Positions 44,100-53,094 are shown, counted from the first letter of the stretch. The stretch is 64,000 nt of DNA from Jatrophihabitans endophyticus (GCF_900129455.1 NZ_FQVU01000001.1:62001-126000); one strand, 5' to 3'. Translations and numbers: made by a program. Notes: a model not told the origin generated them from the sequence alone.

Positions 44100-44672
44100 T
44101 CAGCTCGCCGGCGCCCAGGGCTGGACGAACTCGTTGCCCTCGCGGCCCTCCACGGCCATGAGCAGCGACGCCGCGTCGGCGGCGTCGAGCTGCTCGCGCA
44201 CGATGTCGGCGTGGCCGGCGTGCCGCGCGAACTCCTCGACGTGGTGCAGCAGCTCGAAGCGCTGCACCGACTCGGTCGGGCCGTACACGCCGTCCCAGGG
44301 CGCCGGCGGTGCCGTCGCGGCGGCGCCGGGATCGGTGGCACGCACGTCGCCCAGGTACGCCTCGACCGACCGGTCGAAGTCGTCGAGCGCGCCGGCGAGC
44401 GTCTCGCCGTCGGTGAGCGCGAAGCTGCCGGCGAAGCGCGCGAACGCCGCGGCGTCCAGCGCGGGGGCGGGGTCGGTCTTGCGCTGCTCGCGCTGCTGCA
44501 TGACGTACGTCGCGTGCTTGACCAGCCCGCCGACGGATAGCGCGCTGCGGCAGGGCGTCGCCCGTGCCTGCTCCTCGGTGAGCCCGAACGCCGCGGCGCG
44601 GATCGCCGCGAGCTGCTGCTCGAGGAAGCCTGCGATGGCCTGACCCTCGGTGTAGACACCCGGACCGAACAT
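44100..44672 (-). CDS. DinB family protein (mycothiol-transferase-like)
   Basis: 190 residues. FLEQQLAAIRAAAFGLTEEQ, VGGLVKHATYVMQQ and LLHHVEEFARHAGHADIVRE give the DinB four-helix bundle with three His metal ligands (one in VKHATY, two in HHVEEFARHAGHAD). Families of this type in actinobacteria include mycothiol-dependent enzymes; the substrate here is unknown. ATG 44672 with MFGPGVYTEGQAIA as a typical N terminus. Divergent from the 1447-aa exoprotein gene. Confidence 0.85.
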   Translation of the reverse strand: MFGPGVYTEGQAIAGFLEQQLAAIRAAAFGLTEEQARATPCRSALSVGGLVKHATYVMQQREQRKTDPAPALDAAAFARFAGSFALTDGETLAGALDDFDRSVEAYLGDVRATDPGAAATAPPAPWDGVYGPTESVQRFELLHHVEEFARHAGHADIVREQLDAADAASLLMAVEGREGNEFVQPWAPAS

Positions 44673-44923
44673 GACGACCTCTTCTCCACGACGACGTGCT
44701 GACGAGAGGCAGTCAACCCGGGAATCAGGAACGTCGGCTTCCGCTTACCGGTCGCAGTGACGGATTCCTGCCACACCGACGGCTCCGTCGCTGCGCCGTA
44801 ACACGGTGTCCGGTTCGTGCCCGACCCCGCGCGCGGCCGGAACGCTGCCGCAACATCGACCACATGAAAGCTCCTTAGGTTCCGCTCGTCTGGTCAAACC
44901 TTCAACCACGAGCGAGGACCTGA
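44673..44923. promoter_or_regulatory. Divergent leader of the giant hydrolase/beta-helix gene
   Basis: 250 bp without a credible gene. The 90 bp before the GTG at 44924 are AT-richer and contain an inverted repeat CGCTCGT (44883-44889) and ACGAGCG (44908-44914) directly before the GAGGAC ribosome-binding site, so it might affect translation initiation. No known riboswitch consensus is apparent. Confidence 0.4.
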
Positions 44924-47900
44924 GTGAAGCTGTCACCCGGCCGGAGGACGAGGGTGCGCGTCGCGCTGCCCTTGGCCGTGGCCCTGAGCGTGTCGGTGCT
45001 GTCACCGATCGCGAACGCGACCCCCACGACCACCGCTCCCGCGGCGAGCCCGGCGGCCGCCGAGGCCACCACGCTGCCCGACCCGACGGCGCGCGGCACC
45101 GAGACGATCAAAACGATCCAGGAGGTCAAGCTCGGGCTGGCCGACCTGCAGGAGCCGAACTCGTCGGGCGCCGCGCCGGGGACGGGGCAGGCACAGTCGG
45201 CCGAACGATTCGAGATCCGTGGCGCGCTCTACTACCCGGCCGAGCGCAGCGAGCCCTCGCCGCTGATCGTGCTCGTCCACGGCAACCACGGCTCGTGCGA
45301 CGCCGGGCAGGACTCGACCACCGCGACGTGCACGTCCTTCAAGCGCAACGAGGCCGGCTACGCCTACCTCGGCGAGAACCTCGCGACGTGGGGCTACACC
45401 GTCTTCTCCCTGTCGCAGGACCAGCTGATGATGCGCCAGGACAACAGCAAGGGGAAGGGCATGCACCAGCGGCGCATGCTGATCGCCAAGGCCCTCGACG
45501 CGCTGTCGGCCGCGAACAAGCCCGGCGGCCTGACCGACGACGCGCACACCACCATCGGCGACACGCTCGCAGGCAGGCTCGACCTGACCCGCATCGGACT
45601 GATGGGGCACTCCCGCGGCGGCGACGCCGTCACCAGTTTCATCGACTACAACCGCATCCGCACCGACGGGCCGCGCTATCCGATTCGTGGCGTCATCTCG
45701 CTGGCGCCGGTCGACTACGAGCGCAAGGCGCCCTACGGCATGCCGTACATGACGATCCTGCCGATGTGCGACGGCGACGTCTCCAACCTGCAGGGCGCCC
45801 GCTTCTTCGAGCGCAGCCAGTACGCGAACCCGAACGACCCCTTCCCGCGCATCCAGGTCGAGCAGCTGGGCGCGATCCACAACTGGTACAACACCGTCTG
45901 GTACGCCGACGGCAGCGCGGACGGCCAGAACAACAACGACGCGGCGTGCGGCAACTCCACCCCGTTCGCCGACACCAACGTGCATCCGCACAACCTGCGG
46001 CTGTCGGGCGCCGCGAGCTACACCGACCCGGCGAAGAACTACGCGGTGAACAACGGGGCCGACAACGCCGACACCTACGACCCGGCCGTCAACACCAAGA
46101 TCTCGGGCGACCCGGCGCGCATGGGCGACCAGGAGAAGCTCGGCCTGGCCACCATGGCGGCGTTCTTCCGACGCTACGTCGGCGGTGAGGGCGCCTTCGA
46201 GCCGTACCTGACCGGCGAGCTCTCCGACACCGACTCGCACCTGCAGGTGCCCGCGTCCGCGTGCCCGACGAGCGACTCCGGTACCCGGATCGCGTGCTCG
46301 GAACGGGTCAACACCACCTACGTGGCGGCGCCGAACGAGCGGGTGGACCTCATCCGACCCGAGGTCGAGAACCCGCTCACGCTCGACGCGCTCGGCGGCT
46401 CGCTCACCGGCTCCGGCTTCGCCGACCCGTACGCGCAGGCCGCCGGCGTCACGCCCACCCCGAAGGCGACCGCCACCGGCTACGACTGGTGCAACCCCGA
46501 ACCGGACGACTTCGCCCCGTCGCAGCTCGGCAAGAGCACGCTGCCGACCGCGGCGAAGGCCTGCCCGCTGCCCGCCGCGAGCGCGCTGGGCGGCCAGAAC
46601 GGCATCCGCGAGAACGGTCCGGTCAACCAGTCCTACGGCCGGCAGCTCACCATGGCGTGGGAGCAGTCGAGCCCGGCCAGCCTCACCGCACAGATCCCGG
46701 CGGCGTCGAAGGACGTCAGCGGGCTGAAGGCGCTGGCGCTGGACGCGGACGTCAACTTCTTCGACACCCGCAACCCCGGCGCCGACGACCGCGGTGACAG
46801 CACCAAGGTCGGGTCGGACTGGCCGAACGAGAAGCCGACGTCCTACGACCCGACGGCCACGACGCAGGACTTCCTGATCGACCTGACCGACACCGACGGC
46901 CACGTCGCGACGGTGCACGCGAAGGACCCGCGCTGGGGCAACGCCCTGCACATGTCCACCGGCACGAACACGCCGAACACGCACATCGTGCTCGACCAGA
47001 TCCGTGTGCCGCTCACCGAGTTCACGAAGCAGGGCGTCGACACCGCCTCGCTGGCCTCGCTGCGGTTGCGCTTCGGGGCGGCGGGGACGCCGGCGTCCGG
47101 TTCGATCCAGCTCGCCGACGTCCGCTTCCAGGAGGCGACGGCCGGCTCGGCCGTCTACTCCGACGGCGACGTGGCGGACGGCGCCGGCTCGGGCCTGCCC
47201 ACCTCGGGCCCCGACCCGGTCGCGGTGCTGAACGGCACCGACAACACCGCCGGGAACGTGAAGCTCGTGGACACGGTGGGCAACGCCAAGGGCAACAGCA
47301 CCTGGGTCGTCGACGACGACAAGCAGCAGTGCCCGAACGCGAACTTCGCCAAGATCCAGGACGCCGTCGACCACGCCGCGCCGTGGGACACGATCGTGGT
47401 CTGTGCCGGCGTCTACCAGGAGTCGTCGACACCGGTCTACAGCGCGAGCAACCCGGTCGCGACCGGTGCCACGAACGGCCTGACGATCACGAAGCCGCTC
47501 AAGATCAAGGGCGCGGGCGCCGACAAGGTGACGATCGAGCCGGACCAGTCGCTCGACACGCTGGCCGGGGTCACCCCCTACCTGCGCGACGGCGGCGGCA
47601 ACGTCATCACCGTGTCGCGACAGTCGCTCGGCTCGACGGACACCAACGAGATGTTCGTGGACATCTCCGGGGTCACCGTGACCTCAGGGAACACCTTCGC
47701 CGAGGCCGGCATCGCGTACTTCGGGACGGCCGGCCGCGTCTCGGAGAGCGTGGTCGGACCGATGAAGGCTGCGAGCACGACGGCCGAGCTGGCCGACAAC
47801 CCCCACGGCTGGGGCATCGTGCGCACCGGTCTCGTGCTCGGCTCCGGCCCGGGCACGGTCGAGAGCGAGCTGACCGTCGCGAACAGCCTCGTCACCGGGT

Positions 47901-49267
47901 ACCAGGCCGGTGGCATCCTGTTCGACGGCGGCCGCGGCAAGGACGGCAGTGCCGACAACACCGTGCGCACCGGCATCCGGGCCCACGGGTACGTGACCGG
48001 CACCGTGGTGAGAGGCAAGCCCAACTCGCTTTTTGCGCAGACGGGCGTGAAATACGCCAGCGGCTTCGACGGGTTCGTACGCGGCAGTCGGATCACGGGC
48101 AACTACTTCAAGGCCGATCCCTCGAAGTCGTACGGCATCCTGCTCGCCGACGCGGGGACGGACACCACCACCGGGCTCTCCGGTTCGGGTGACGTCGTCA
48201 CCGGCAACGGGTTCGCCGTCTACAACGCCAACGCCGACAACAGCGCCGTCCGACAGTCGGCCCCGTTCGCGCTGTCGGCCAGCTACGTCGGGACGGGCGC
48301 ACCGGTCGCCGGGGGGCCGGCCGACCCGGCCGCGGGGACCGAGGCGATCTCCGGCCCGGACACCACGCCGGCGGCGACCGTCACCACGCCGGGCCGGCTC
48401 TCCTCGGCTCCAGCCTCGGTGCCGACCGCGGCGGGGAGCGTGGTCGACGCCGCGCCGACGGCCGCGCTCGCGGACCCCGTGGGCACGGCGAAGGTCGAGG
48501 CGGGCGCGACGCTCACGGCGCTCGCCCGGGCGACGGACGACCACGCCGTGCAGTCGGCGACGCTGCTCGTCGACGGCACCCCGGTGGCCACGACGGGGAT
48601 CGCGCCCTACCGGCTCACCTGGAGACCGGGCGCGGGCCTCGCGGGCAGGGTCGTCGACCTGCAGGCGCTCGTCACCGATTCCGCCGGGCAGCAGACCACG
48701 TCGGCTGCCGTCCGTACGACGGTGCTCGGTTCGTTCACCACCGCCCCGACGCCCCGCATCACCGGCACCGTCGCCGCGGGCCGGACGGTTCGGATCGCGG
48801 TGGGCACGTGGTCGCCGAAGCCGACGGCCTACGCCTACCAGTGGGCGGCCGACGGCACGGCGATCAAGGGGGCGACCCGGAGCAGCTACGTCGTGGCGAG
48901 GTCGCTGACCGGTCACCGGTTGACGGTGCGGGTCACGGCCACGCGGCCGAACTACGTGACCGCGTCGCGGACGTCCCGCCCGGCCCGGGTGTCCGGCGTC
49001 TTCGTCACCGCACGCCCGCGGATCACAGGCACGGTCGCGACCGGGCGCACGGTGAAGGCCGCGGTCGGGTCGTGGTCGCCCCGGCCGAGCGCCTACGCCT
49101 ACCGGTGGTACGCCGACGGCAAGGCGATCAAGGGTGCGACCCACGCGCGGTACACGATCGCGACCCGGTTCGCGGGCCGGGCGCTGACCGTGAAGGTCAC
49201 CGGCACGCGGTCGGGATACCTCACCGCGCGCGCGGTGTCGGCGAAGCGTCGCGTGGCCGCGTCGTAG
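44924..49267 (+). CDS. Giant secreted protein: alpha/beta hydrolase fused to beta-helix and Ig-like modules
   Basis: 1447 residues. Signal peptide about 1-33 (VALPLAVALSVSVLSPIANA). An alpha/beta-hydrolase domain covers about 65-420: PLIVLVHGNHGSCDAG, IGLMGHSRGGDAVTSF with nucleophile Ser230, and a His in LGAIHNWYNTVWYADG. A beta-sandwich-like region follows (about 560-740). A right-handed parallel beta-helix covers about 800-1100, starting ANFAKIQDAVDHAAPWDTIV. An Ig-like domain (about 1185-1265) and two modules of about 85 residues (TPRITGTVAAGRTVRIAVGT, RPRITGTVATGRTVKAAVGS) end the protein. Substrate unknown; an ester-bearing polysaccharide would fit. Ribosome-binding site GAGGAC. Confidence 0.85.
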   Translation: MKLSPGRRTRVRVALPLAVALSVSVLSPIANATPTTTAPAASPAAAEATTLPDPTARGTETIKTIQEVKLGLADLQEPNSSGAAPGTGQAQSAERFEIRGALYYPAERSEPSPLIVLVHGNHGSCDAGQDSTTATCTSFKRNEAGYAYLGENLATWGYTVFSLSQDQLMMRQDNSKGKGMHQRRMLIAKALDALSAANKPGGLTDDAHTTIGDTLAGRLDLTRIGLMGHSRGGDAVTSFIDYNRIRTDGPRYPIRGVISLAPVDYERKAPYGMPYMTILPMCDGDVSNLQGARFFERSQYANPNDPFPRIQVEQLGAIHNWYNTVWYADGSADGQNNNDAACGNSTPFADTNVHPHNLRLSGAASYTDPAKNYAVNNGADNADTYDPAVNTKISGDPARMGDQEKLGLATMAAFFRRYVGGEGAFEPYLTGELSDTDSHLQVPASACPTSDSGTRIACSERVNTTYVAAPNERVDLIRPEVENPLTLDALGGSLTGSGFADPYAQAAGVTPTPKATATGYDWCNPEPDDFAPSQLGKSTLPTAAKACPLPAASALGGQNGIRENGPVNQSYGRQLTMAWEQSSPASLTAQIPAASKDVSGLKALALDADVNFFDTRNPGADDRGDSTKVGSDWPNEKPTSYDPTATTQDFLIDLTDTDGHVATVHAKDPRWGNALHMSTGTNTPNTHIVLDQIRVPLTEFTKQGVDTASLASLRLRFGAAGTPASGSIQLADVRFQEATAGSAVYSDGDVADGAGSGLPTSGPDPVAVLNGTDNTAGNVKLVDTVGNAKGNSTWVVDDDKQQCPNANFAKIQDAVDHAAPWDTIVVCAGVYQESSTPVYSASNPVATGATNGLTITKPLKIKGAGADKVTIEPDQSLDTLAGVTPYLRDGGGNVITVSRQSLGSTDTNEMFVDISGVTVTSGNTFAEAGIAYFGTAGRVSESVVGPMKAASTTAELADNPHGWGIVRTGLVLGSGPGTVESELTVANSLVTGYQAGGILFDGGRGKDGSADNTVRTGIRAHGYVTGTVVRGKPNSLFAQTGVKYASGFDGFVRGSRITGNYFKADPSKSYGILLADAGTDTTTGLSGSGDVVTGNGFAVYNANADNSAVRQSAPFALSASYVGTGAPVAGGPADPAAGTEAISGPDTTPAATVTTPGRLSSAPASVPTAAGSVVDAAPTAALADPVGTAKVEAGATLTALARATDDHAVQSATLLVDGTPVATTGIAPYRLTWRPGAGLAGRVVDLQALVTDSAGQQTTSAAVRTTVLGSFTTAPTPRITGTVAAGRTVRIAVGTWSPKPTAYAYQWAADGTAIKGATRSSYVVARSLTGHRLTVRVTATRPNYVTASRTSRPARVSGVFVTARPRITGTVATGRTVKAAVGSWSPRPSAYAYRWYADGKAIKGATHARYTIATRFAGRALTVKVTGTRSGYLTARAVSAKRRVAAS

Positions 49268-49289
49268 GCCGTCTCTGCGCATCCCACGT

Positions 49290-49322
49290 CGCTGCCCCGG
49301 GTCGTCACGGCCCGGGGCAGCG
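49290..49322. terminator. 12-bp stem, 9-nt loop bidirectional terminator
   Basis: CGCTGCCCCGGG (49290-49301) and CCCGGGGCAGCG (49311-49322) are perfect complements around TCGTCACGG, 22 bp after the giant exoprotein stop and 33 bp before the end of the opposing gene remnant. Confidence 0.85.
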
Positions 49323-49355
49323 GCACGTCCGCACCCGGCCCCGCGCCCGCGCGGC

Positions 49356-49900
49356 TCAGGGCACCAGCACGATCCGGTCGGTGCTGTCGGCGGCCGCCGT
49401 CCACGCCTGCTCGACGTCGGCGAGCGGCACCGCGCGTGCCCGCACGTCGAACGCGCCGTCGGCCACCGCCGCCGCCAGCTGCGGGAGCTCGGCGAGGAAG
49501 TCCCGTCCCGGCACCGAGCCGATACCGCTGCCGACGAGCTGCACCCGGGCCGAGCGCAGCGCCGCGGACGGGATCGCGGCGGCGGGGCCGGCGACCGAGC
49601 CGATCTCGATCCAGGTGAGCGGCACGCCCCGGTCGCGGCGGGCGGTGAGCACGTCCACCAGCGCGCGTGCGGTGGGCTCGCCCCAGACGTAGTCGAGGAC
49701 GACGTCCACGTCGGCGGCCCGGTCGAGCTCGTCCAGGGTGCAGGTGACGTCGGCGCCGAGCGCCGCCACCTCGGCGAGCCGATCGGGGTCGCGGCCGGCG
49801 GCGACGACGTGTGCGGCCCCGAACCGCTTCGCGACCTGGACCGCCATGCGCCCGGCGTTCCCGGTCGCGCCGAGCACGAGCAGCGCGCGCACCACCTCGG
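49356..49900 (-). pseudogene. 5'-truncated quinone oxidoreductase (MDR family) remnant
   Basis: Only the NAD(P)-binding C-terminal half of a zinc-less medium-chain dehydrogenase remains: LLVLGATGNAGRMAVQVAKR, VLDYVWGEPTARALVDVL and ARAVPLADVEQAWTAAADS. The expected catalytic N-terminal half (about 140 residues) is absent. Upstream of about 49900 the frame enters sequence that codes, on the other strand, for a MarR protein that is itself missing its 5' end. No start codon or ribosome-binding site suits the remnant. This looks like one side of a deletion. Confidence 0.85.
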
Positions 49901-50141
49901 GCTGGACAAGTCCACGATGTCCGGGCTCGTCGAGCGCGCCGAGCGCCGCGGCCTGCTCGCCCGCGGCCCCAACCCCGACGACGGCCGCGCCGTCGACGTG
50001 GTCATGACGCCGGCCGGTCACGAGCTGGCCGAGCGGGTGTACGCGGACGTGCGGCGGGCACTCGGACCGCTGACCGAGGCCCTCGGCAGCCGCGAGCGGC
50101 AGGCGGTGACGCGACTGCTGGAGCGCATGCTCGAGCACTGA
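49893..50141 (+). pseudogene. 5'-truncated MarR family regulator remnant
   Basis: The sequence reads HLGLDKSTMSGLVERAERRG then NPDDGRAVDVVMTPAGHELA and LGSRERQAVTRLLERMLEH, the recognition helix, wing and C-terminal dimerisation helix of a MarR protein. The N-terminal 60-70 residues (dimerisation and first HTH helices) are missing. Left of about 49893 the same frame runs antisense through the quinone-oxidoreductase remnant. Facing truncated 5' ends mean that a divergent marR/oxidoreductase pair lost its whole shared promoter region. Confidence 0.85.
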
Positions 50142-50170
50142 CGCGCCGGTGCGACTCCGGCCCGAACCGG

Positions 50171-50524
50171 TCAGGCCGGCTGCCACAGCTCGATGCGATT
50201 GCCCTCGGGATCGGTCACCCAGCCGAACCGGCCGACACCGGCGAGGTCCTGCGTCTCCGCGGCCACGTCCGCGCCGTGGGCGCGCAGCTGCGCGAGCATC
50301 GCGTCCAGGTCGCGGACCCGGAAGTTCAGCATGACGGCCTGGCCGCGCGAGCCGAAGTAGTCGGTGTCGGCGTCGAACGCCGCGAACACCGTCACGCCGT
50401 CCTGCTGGCGCCACATGCCGTGCTCGTCGGCGGCCAGCCCCAGGCAGTCGCGGTACCAGGCGCTCAGGGCGCCCGGGTCGCCGGCTCGGACGAAGTACCC
50501 ACCGATGCCCAGCACGGATTCCAT
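50171..50524 (-). CDS. VOC family protein (glyoxalase/bleomycin-resistance-like)
   Basis: 117 residues from ATG 50524. GIGGYFVRAGDPGALSAWYR and DCLGLAADEHGMW begin the first half; GWVTDPEGNRIELWQPA closes the second, with the usual Glu metal ligand in IELWQP. DADTDYFGSRGQAVMLNFRV links them. Typical of small glyoxalase-like dioxygenase or resistance proteins; substrate unknown. A slightly earlier start (50542) is possible. It is transcribed alone, convergent with the marR remnant. Confidence 0.85.
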   Translation of the reverse strand: MESVLGIGGYFVRAGDPGALSAWYRDCLGLAADEHGMWRQQDGVTVFAAFDADTDYFGSRGQAVMLNFRVRDLDAMLAQLRAHGADVAAETQDLAGVGRFGWVTDPEGNRIELWQPA

Positions 50525-50560
50525 GCCGACATCCTGGCGCACCAGGGCGCCGGGCGCCTC

Positions 50561-50851
50561 TTAGGCGGTGGCGGTGTCCGGCGCCACGAGGTCGGGACCG
50601 GAGCGGACGTCGGGCTCGACGTGGGCGGCGAGCGTGGCGAGGTCGAGACCGAGGACGCCGCCGAGCGCGGCGACGGTGAAGAACGCCGGGGTGGGGATGC
50701 GGCCGGTCTCGATCTTGCGCAGCGTCTCGACCGGGACGCCCGCGGCGATCGCGACGTCGACCATGCTGCGCTCGCCCCGCGCCTGCCGCAGTGCCGCACC
50801 GAGCCGGCGGCCGCGGGCACGCTCGGCGGGGGAGAGGATCGGACGCACCAT
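50561..50851 (-). CDS. XRE family small helix-turn-helix regulator
   Basis: 96 residues from ATG 50851: RRLGAALRQARGERSMVDVA, IAAGVPVETLRKIETGRIPT and PAFFTVAALGGVLGLDLATL form a five-helix XRE DNA-binding domain with little beyond it. A TAGTAT -10-like hexamer at 50859-50864 would place the transcript start at the ATG, so the mRNA may be leaderless. It is divergent from map; a symmetrical operator lies between them and it probably represses itself and map. Confidence 0.85.
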   Translation of the reverse strand: MVRPILSPAERARGRRLGAALRQARGERSMVDVAIAAGVPVETLRKIETGRIPTPAFFTVAALGGVLGLDLATLAAHVEPDVRSGPDLVAPDTATA

Positions 50852-50855
50852 GACC

Positions 50856-50883
50856 GTGATACTAATACCGGTATAACAATCAC
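50856..50883. promoter_or_regulatory. Symmetrical operator between xre and map
   Basis: GTGAT (50856-50860), N4, ATACCGGTAT (50865-50874), N4, ATCAC (50879-50883): all three parts share one axis. TATAAC (50872-50877) is a plausible -10 for map, and TAGTAT on the other strand (50859-50864) for xre, so a bound dimer would cover both promoters. Confidence 0.7.
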
Positions 50884-50903
50884 GCTCATCGAGGGGACGC
50901 AGC

Positions 50904-51671
50904 ATGGTCGAGCTGAAGACGCCGGGGGAGATCGAGGCCATGGCGGCTGCGGGAGCGGTCGTCGCCCGGGCACTGGCCGCGACCCGTGCTGCCGCCGCGG
51001 TCGGAGTGCGGCTGGGGCAGTTGGACGAGGTCGCGCGGGGGGTGCTGCGCGAGGCCGGCGCCAGCTCGCCGTTCCTCGGCTACCAGCCGTCCTTCGCCGG
51101 CAGTCCCTATCCGGGCGTGGTGTGCCTGTCCGTCAACGACGCCGTTCTCCACGGCACCCCCACCCGTTACCGACTGCGTGACGGCGACCTGCTCAGCGTC
51201 GACTGCGGCGCGACGCTCGACGGCTGGACCGGTGACGCCGCGATCTCCTTCTGCATCGGCACCACCGGCCCCGCCGACGCCCGACTGCTCGAGCGCACCG
51301 AGGCCGCGTTGACGGCGGGCATTGCCGCCGCGCAGCCCGGGGCGCGCATCGGCGACATCTCCGCCGCGATCGGCGCAGTCGCCCGCGACGCCGGGTACGG
51401 GCTGTCGACGGACTTCGGCGGCCACGGCGTCGGCCACACCATGCACGAGAGCCCGCACATCCCCAACGACGGTCGTCCCGGACGCGGCATGCGCCTGGAG
51501 GCCGGACTCACCGTCGCGATCGAGCCGTGGTTCCTCGCCGGCGGGCAGGACGCCTATCGCGTCGACGACGACGGCTGGACGTTGCGCAGCACGGACGGCT
51601 CCCGCGGTGCGCACTTCGAGCACACCATCGCCGTCACCGACGACGGCCCGCGCGTGCTGACCGTCTGCTGA
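50904..51671 (+). CDS. map: Type I methionine aminopeptidase
   Basis: 255 residues. Removes N-terminal Met from nascent proteins, using two metal ions. Metal ligands are visible: Asp in SVDCGATLDG and GWTGDAA, His in GGHGVGHTMHESPH, and Glu in TVAIEPWFLAGG and HFEHTIAV. It lacks the N-terminal zinc/SH3-binding extension of the MapB type. ATG 50904 is preceded by GAGGGGAC. Genomes of this group usually carry a further map gene beside the translation operon (known from relatives), so this copy, under XRE control, may be conditional. Confidence 0.92.
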   Translation: MVELKTPGEIEAMAAAGAVVARALAATRAAAAVGVRLGQLDEVARGVLREAGASSPFLGYQPSFAGSPYPGVVCLSVNDAVLHGTPTRYRLRDGDLLSVDCGATLDGWTGDAAISFCIGTTGPADARLLERTEAALTAGIAAAQPGARIGDISAAIGAVARDAGYGLSTDFGGHGVGHTMHESPHIPNDGRPGRGMRLEAGLTVAIEPWFLAGGQDAYRVDDDGWTLRSTDGSRGAHFEHTIAVTDDGPRVLTVC

Positions 51672-51716
51672 CGCAACTGACCAACGCGACCCGGCCGCGC
51701 GGGGGAGGGACGCATG

Positions 51717-53012
51717 TCACGGCTGCGCCTCCCGAGCGGCGGGAAGGGACAGCGGCGGCGAGGACGGCGCGTGATCGTCGTCCGCCGGGCGCGGCACGAC
51801 CCGCCCCTGGGAGCGATCGACGAAGCGGGCGGGTTCGGTGAGCACCAGGCCGAGTGCACCCACCAGCGAGGCGCGTTCGCCGAGCGGCGAGACGCGGAGC
51901 TCCACCGTCGACCCGAACGGCAGCGCCCCCAGCTCGCGCCGGATCGGGTCGACGAGCAGATCGCCGAGGCCGGTGAGCTCACCGCCGAGGACGATGCGGG
52001 CGGGGTCCAGCACGACGGCGATGTCGGTGAGGGCGCGGGCGAGCGCGGCGGCGCCGTCGTCGACGACCCGGCGCCGCTCCCGCGACGCGCGGGCGCCGGC
52101 GACCAGATCGGGGATGGAGTCGGCGGCGGCGGCGGTGCCCGCGAGCCGGCGCAGCATGCCGTCGCCGCCGGCGTACAGCTCCAGACAGCCGCGGCGACCG
52201 CACCAGCACTGCTGGCCGCGCGGGCGCACGGTCACGTGGCCGAACTCGCCGGCATAGCCGTTGCGACCCCGGACGACCCGGTTGCCGCGCGCGATGCCGA
52301 GACCGATGCGGCTCGCGACCTTCACGAACAGGATGTCGCCGCCGCCCGCGGCCGGGCGCGCCAGCGCCTCGCCGAGGGCGCCGAGGTTGGCGTCGTTCTC
52401 GGTGACGACGGGGATTCCCCACCGCGCGGCCACGCTCTCGGCGAGCGTCGAGTCGGTCCAACCGGGTAGGACGCCGGGCACCGCGAGCCGGTTGCTGTCG
52501 GTGGCCACGGGCGCGGCGAGGCTGACCGCCGCACCCACCAGCTCCTCGGCGTCGACGCCGGCCTGCTCGATCGCCTCCTCGATGCTGCGCAGGACGAGAC
52601 GGGTGCCGCGCGCGGCGGCGTGCCCGCGCGGCGCGGTGACCCAGCGTTCGGCGAGCACGCTGTGCGAGAGGTCGCCGACCGCGACCGCGACGTGCCGGAC
52701 GCCGATGTCGACGGCGATGGCGGTACCCGCCGAGCGGTCCAACGCGACCCGGGCCGCCGGTCGGCCCATGCCGGCCCCGGCCGCCGACCGGCGCTCGGTG
52801 ATCAGCCCACGCTCGCCGAGCTCGCCGAGAACGCTCGACACCGTGGCGCGCGAGAGGCCGGTGTACTGCACGAGCTCCGCCCGCGTCGCGCCGCCTGCCT
52901 GCCGGAGTACGCGGACGACACTCGCTCGGTTCGCCGCGCGCAACGCGCCGCTCGTCTGCCGAACGGCGCGCTGGGCCGCGTCCTGGGATCCCGCACCGGT
53001 CTGCACGGGCAC
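51717..53012 (-). CDS. ROK family transcriptional repressor
   Basis: 431 residues. The N-terminal winged helix (ANRASVVRVLRQAGGATRAE, then YTGLSRATVSSVLGELGERG) is followed by a ROK sugar-kinase-like domain with AVDIGVRHVAVAVGDLSH and the zinc motif QQCWCGRRGCLELYAGG. VTENDANLGALGEA is the usual substrate-contacting segment. NagC/Mlc/XylR-type repressors of this family respond to sugars; no sugar operon is adjacent, so the target is unknown. GTG start at 53012. It is downstream of, and on the same strand as, the small secreted genes, with an 82-bp gap. Confidence 0.88.
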   Translation of the reverse strand: MPVQTGAGSQDAAQRAVRQTSGALRAANRASVVRVLRQAGGATRAELVQYTGLSRATVSSVLGELGERGLITERRSAAGAGMGRPAARVALDRSAGTAIAVDIGVRHVAVAVGDLSHSVLAERWVTAPRGHAAARGTRLVLRSIEEAIEQAGVDAEELVGAAVSLAAPVATDSNRLAVPGVLPGWTDSTLAESVAARWGIPVVTENDANLGALGEALARPAAGGGDILFVKVASRIGLGIARGNRVVRGRNGYAGEFGHVTVRPRGQQCWCGRRGCLELYAGGDGMLRRLAGTAAAADSIPDLVAGARASRERRRVVDDGAAALARALTDIAVVLDPARIVLGGELTGLGDLLVDPIRRELGALPFGSTVELRVSPLGERASLVGALGLVLTEPARFVDRSQGRVVPRPADDDHAPSSPPLSLPAAREAQP

Positions 53013-53094
53013 ACAGTCGCCGTCGGCCGACGTTCAGTCAATACTTCGACACAAGGGTGATCGTCCCCACGGGAGCTCCGTCACGCCGCCACTC

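Noticed and set aside
44673-44923. Possible riboswitch in the leader of the giant exoprotein
   Set aside because: Only one 7-bp inverted repeat is visible and no known riboswitch core can be matched.
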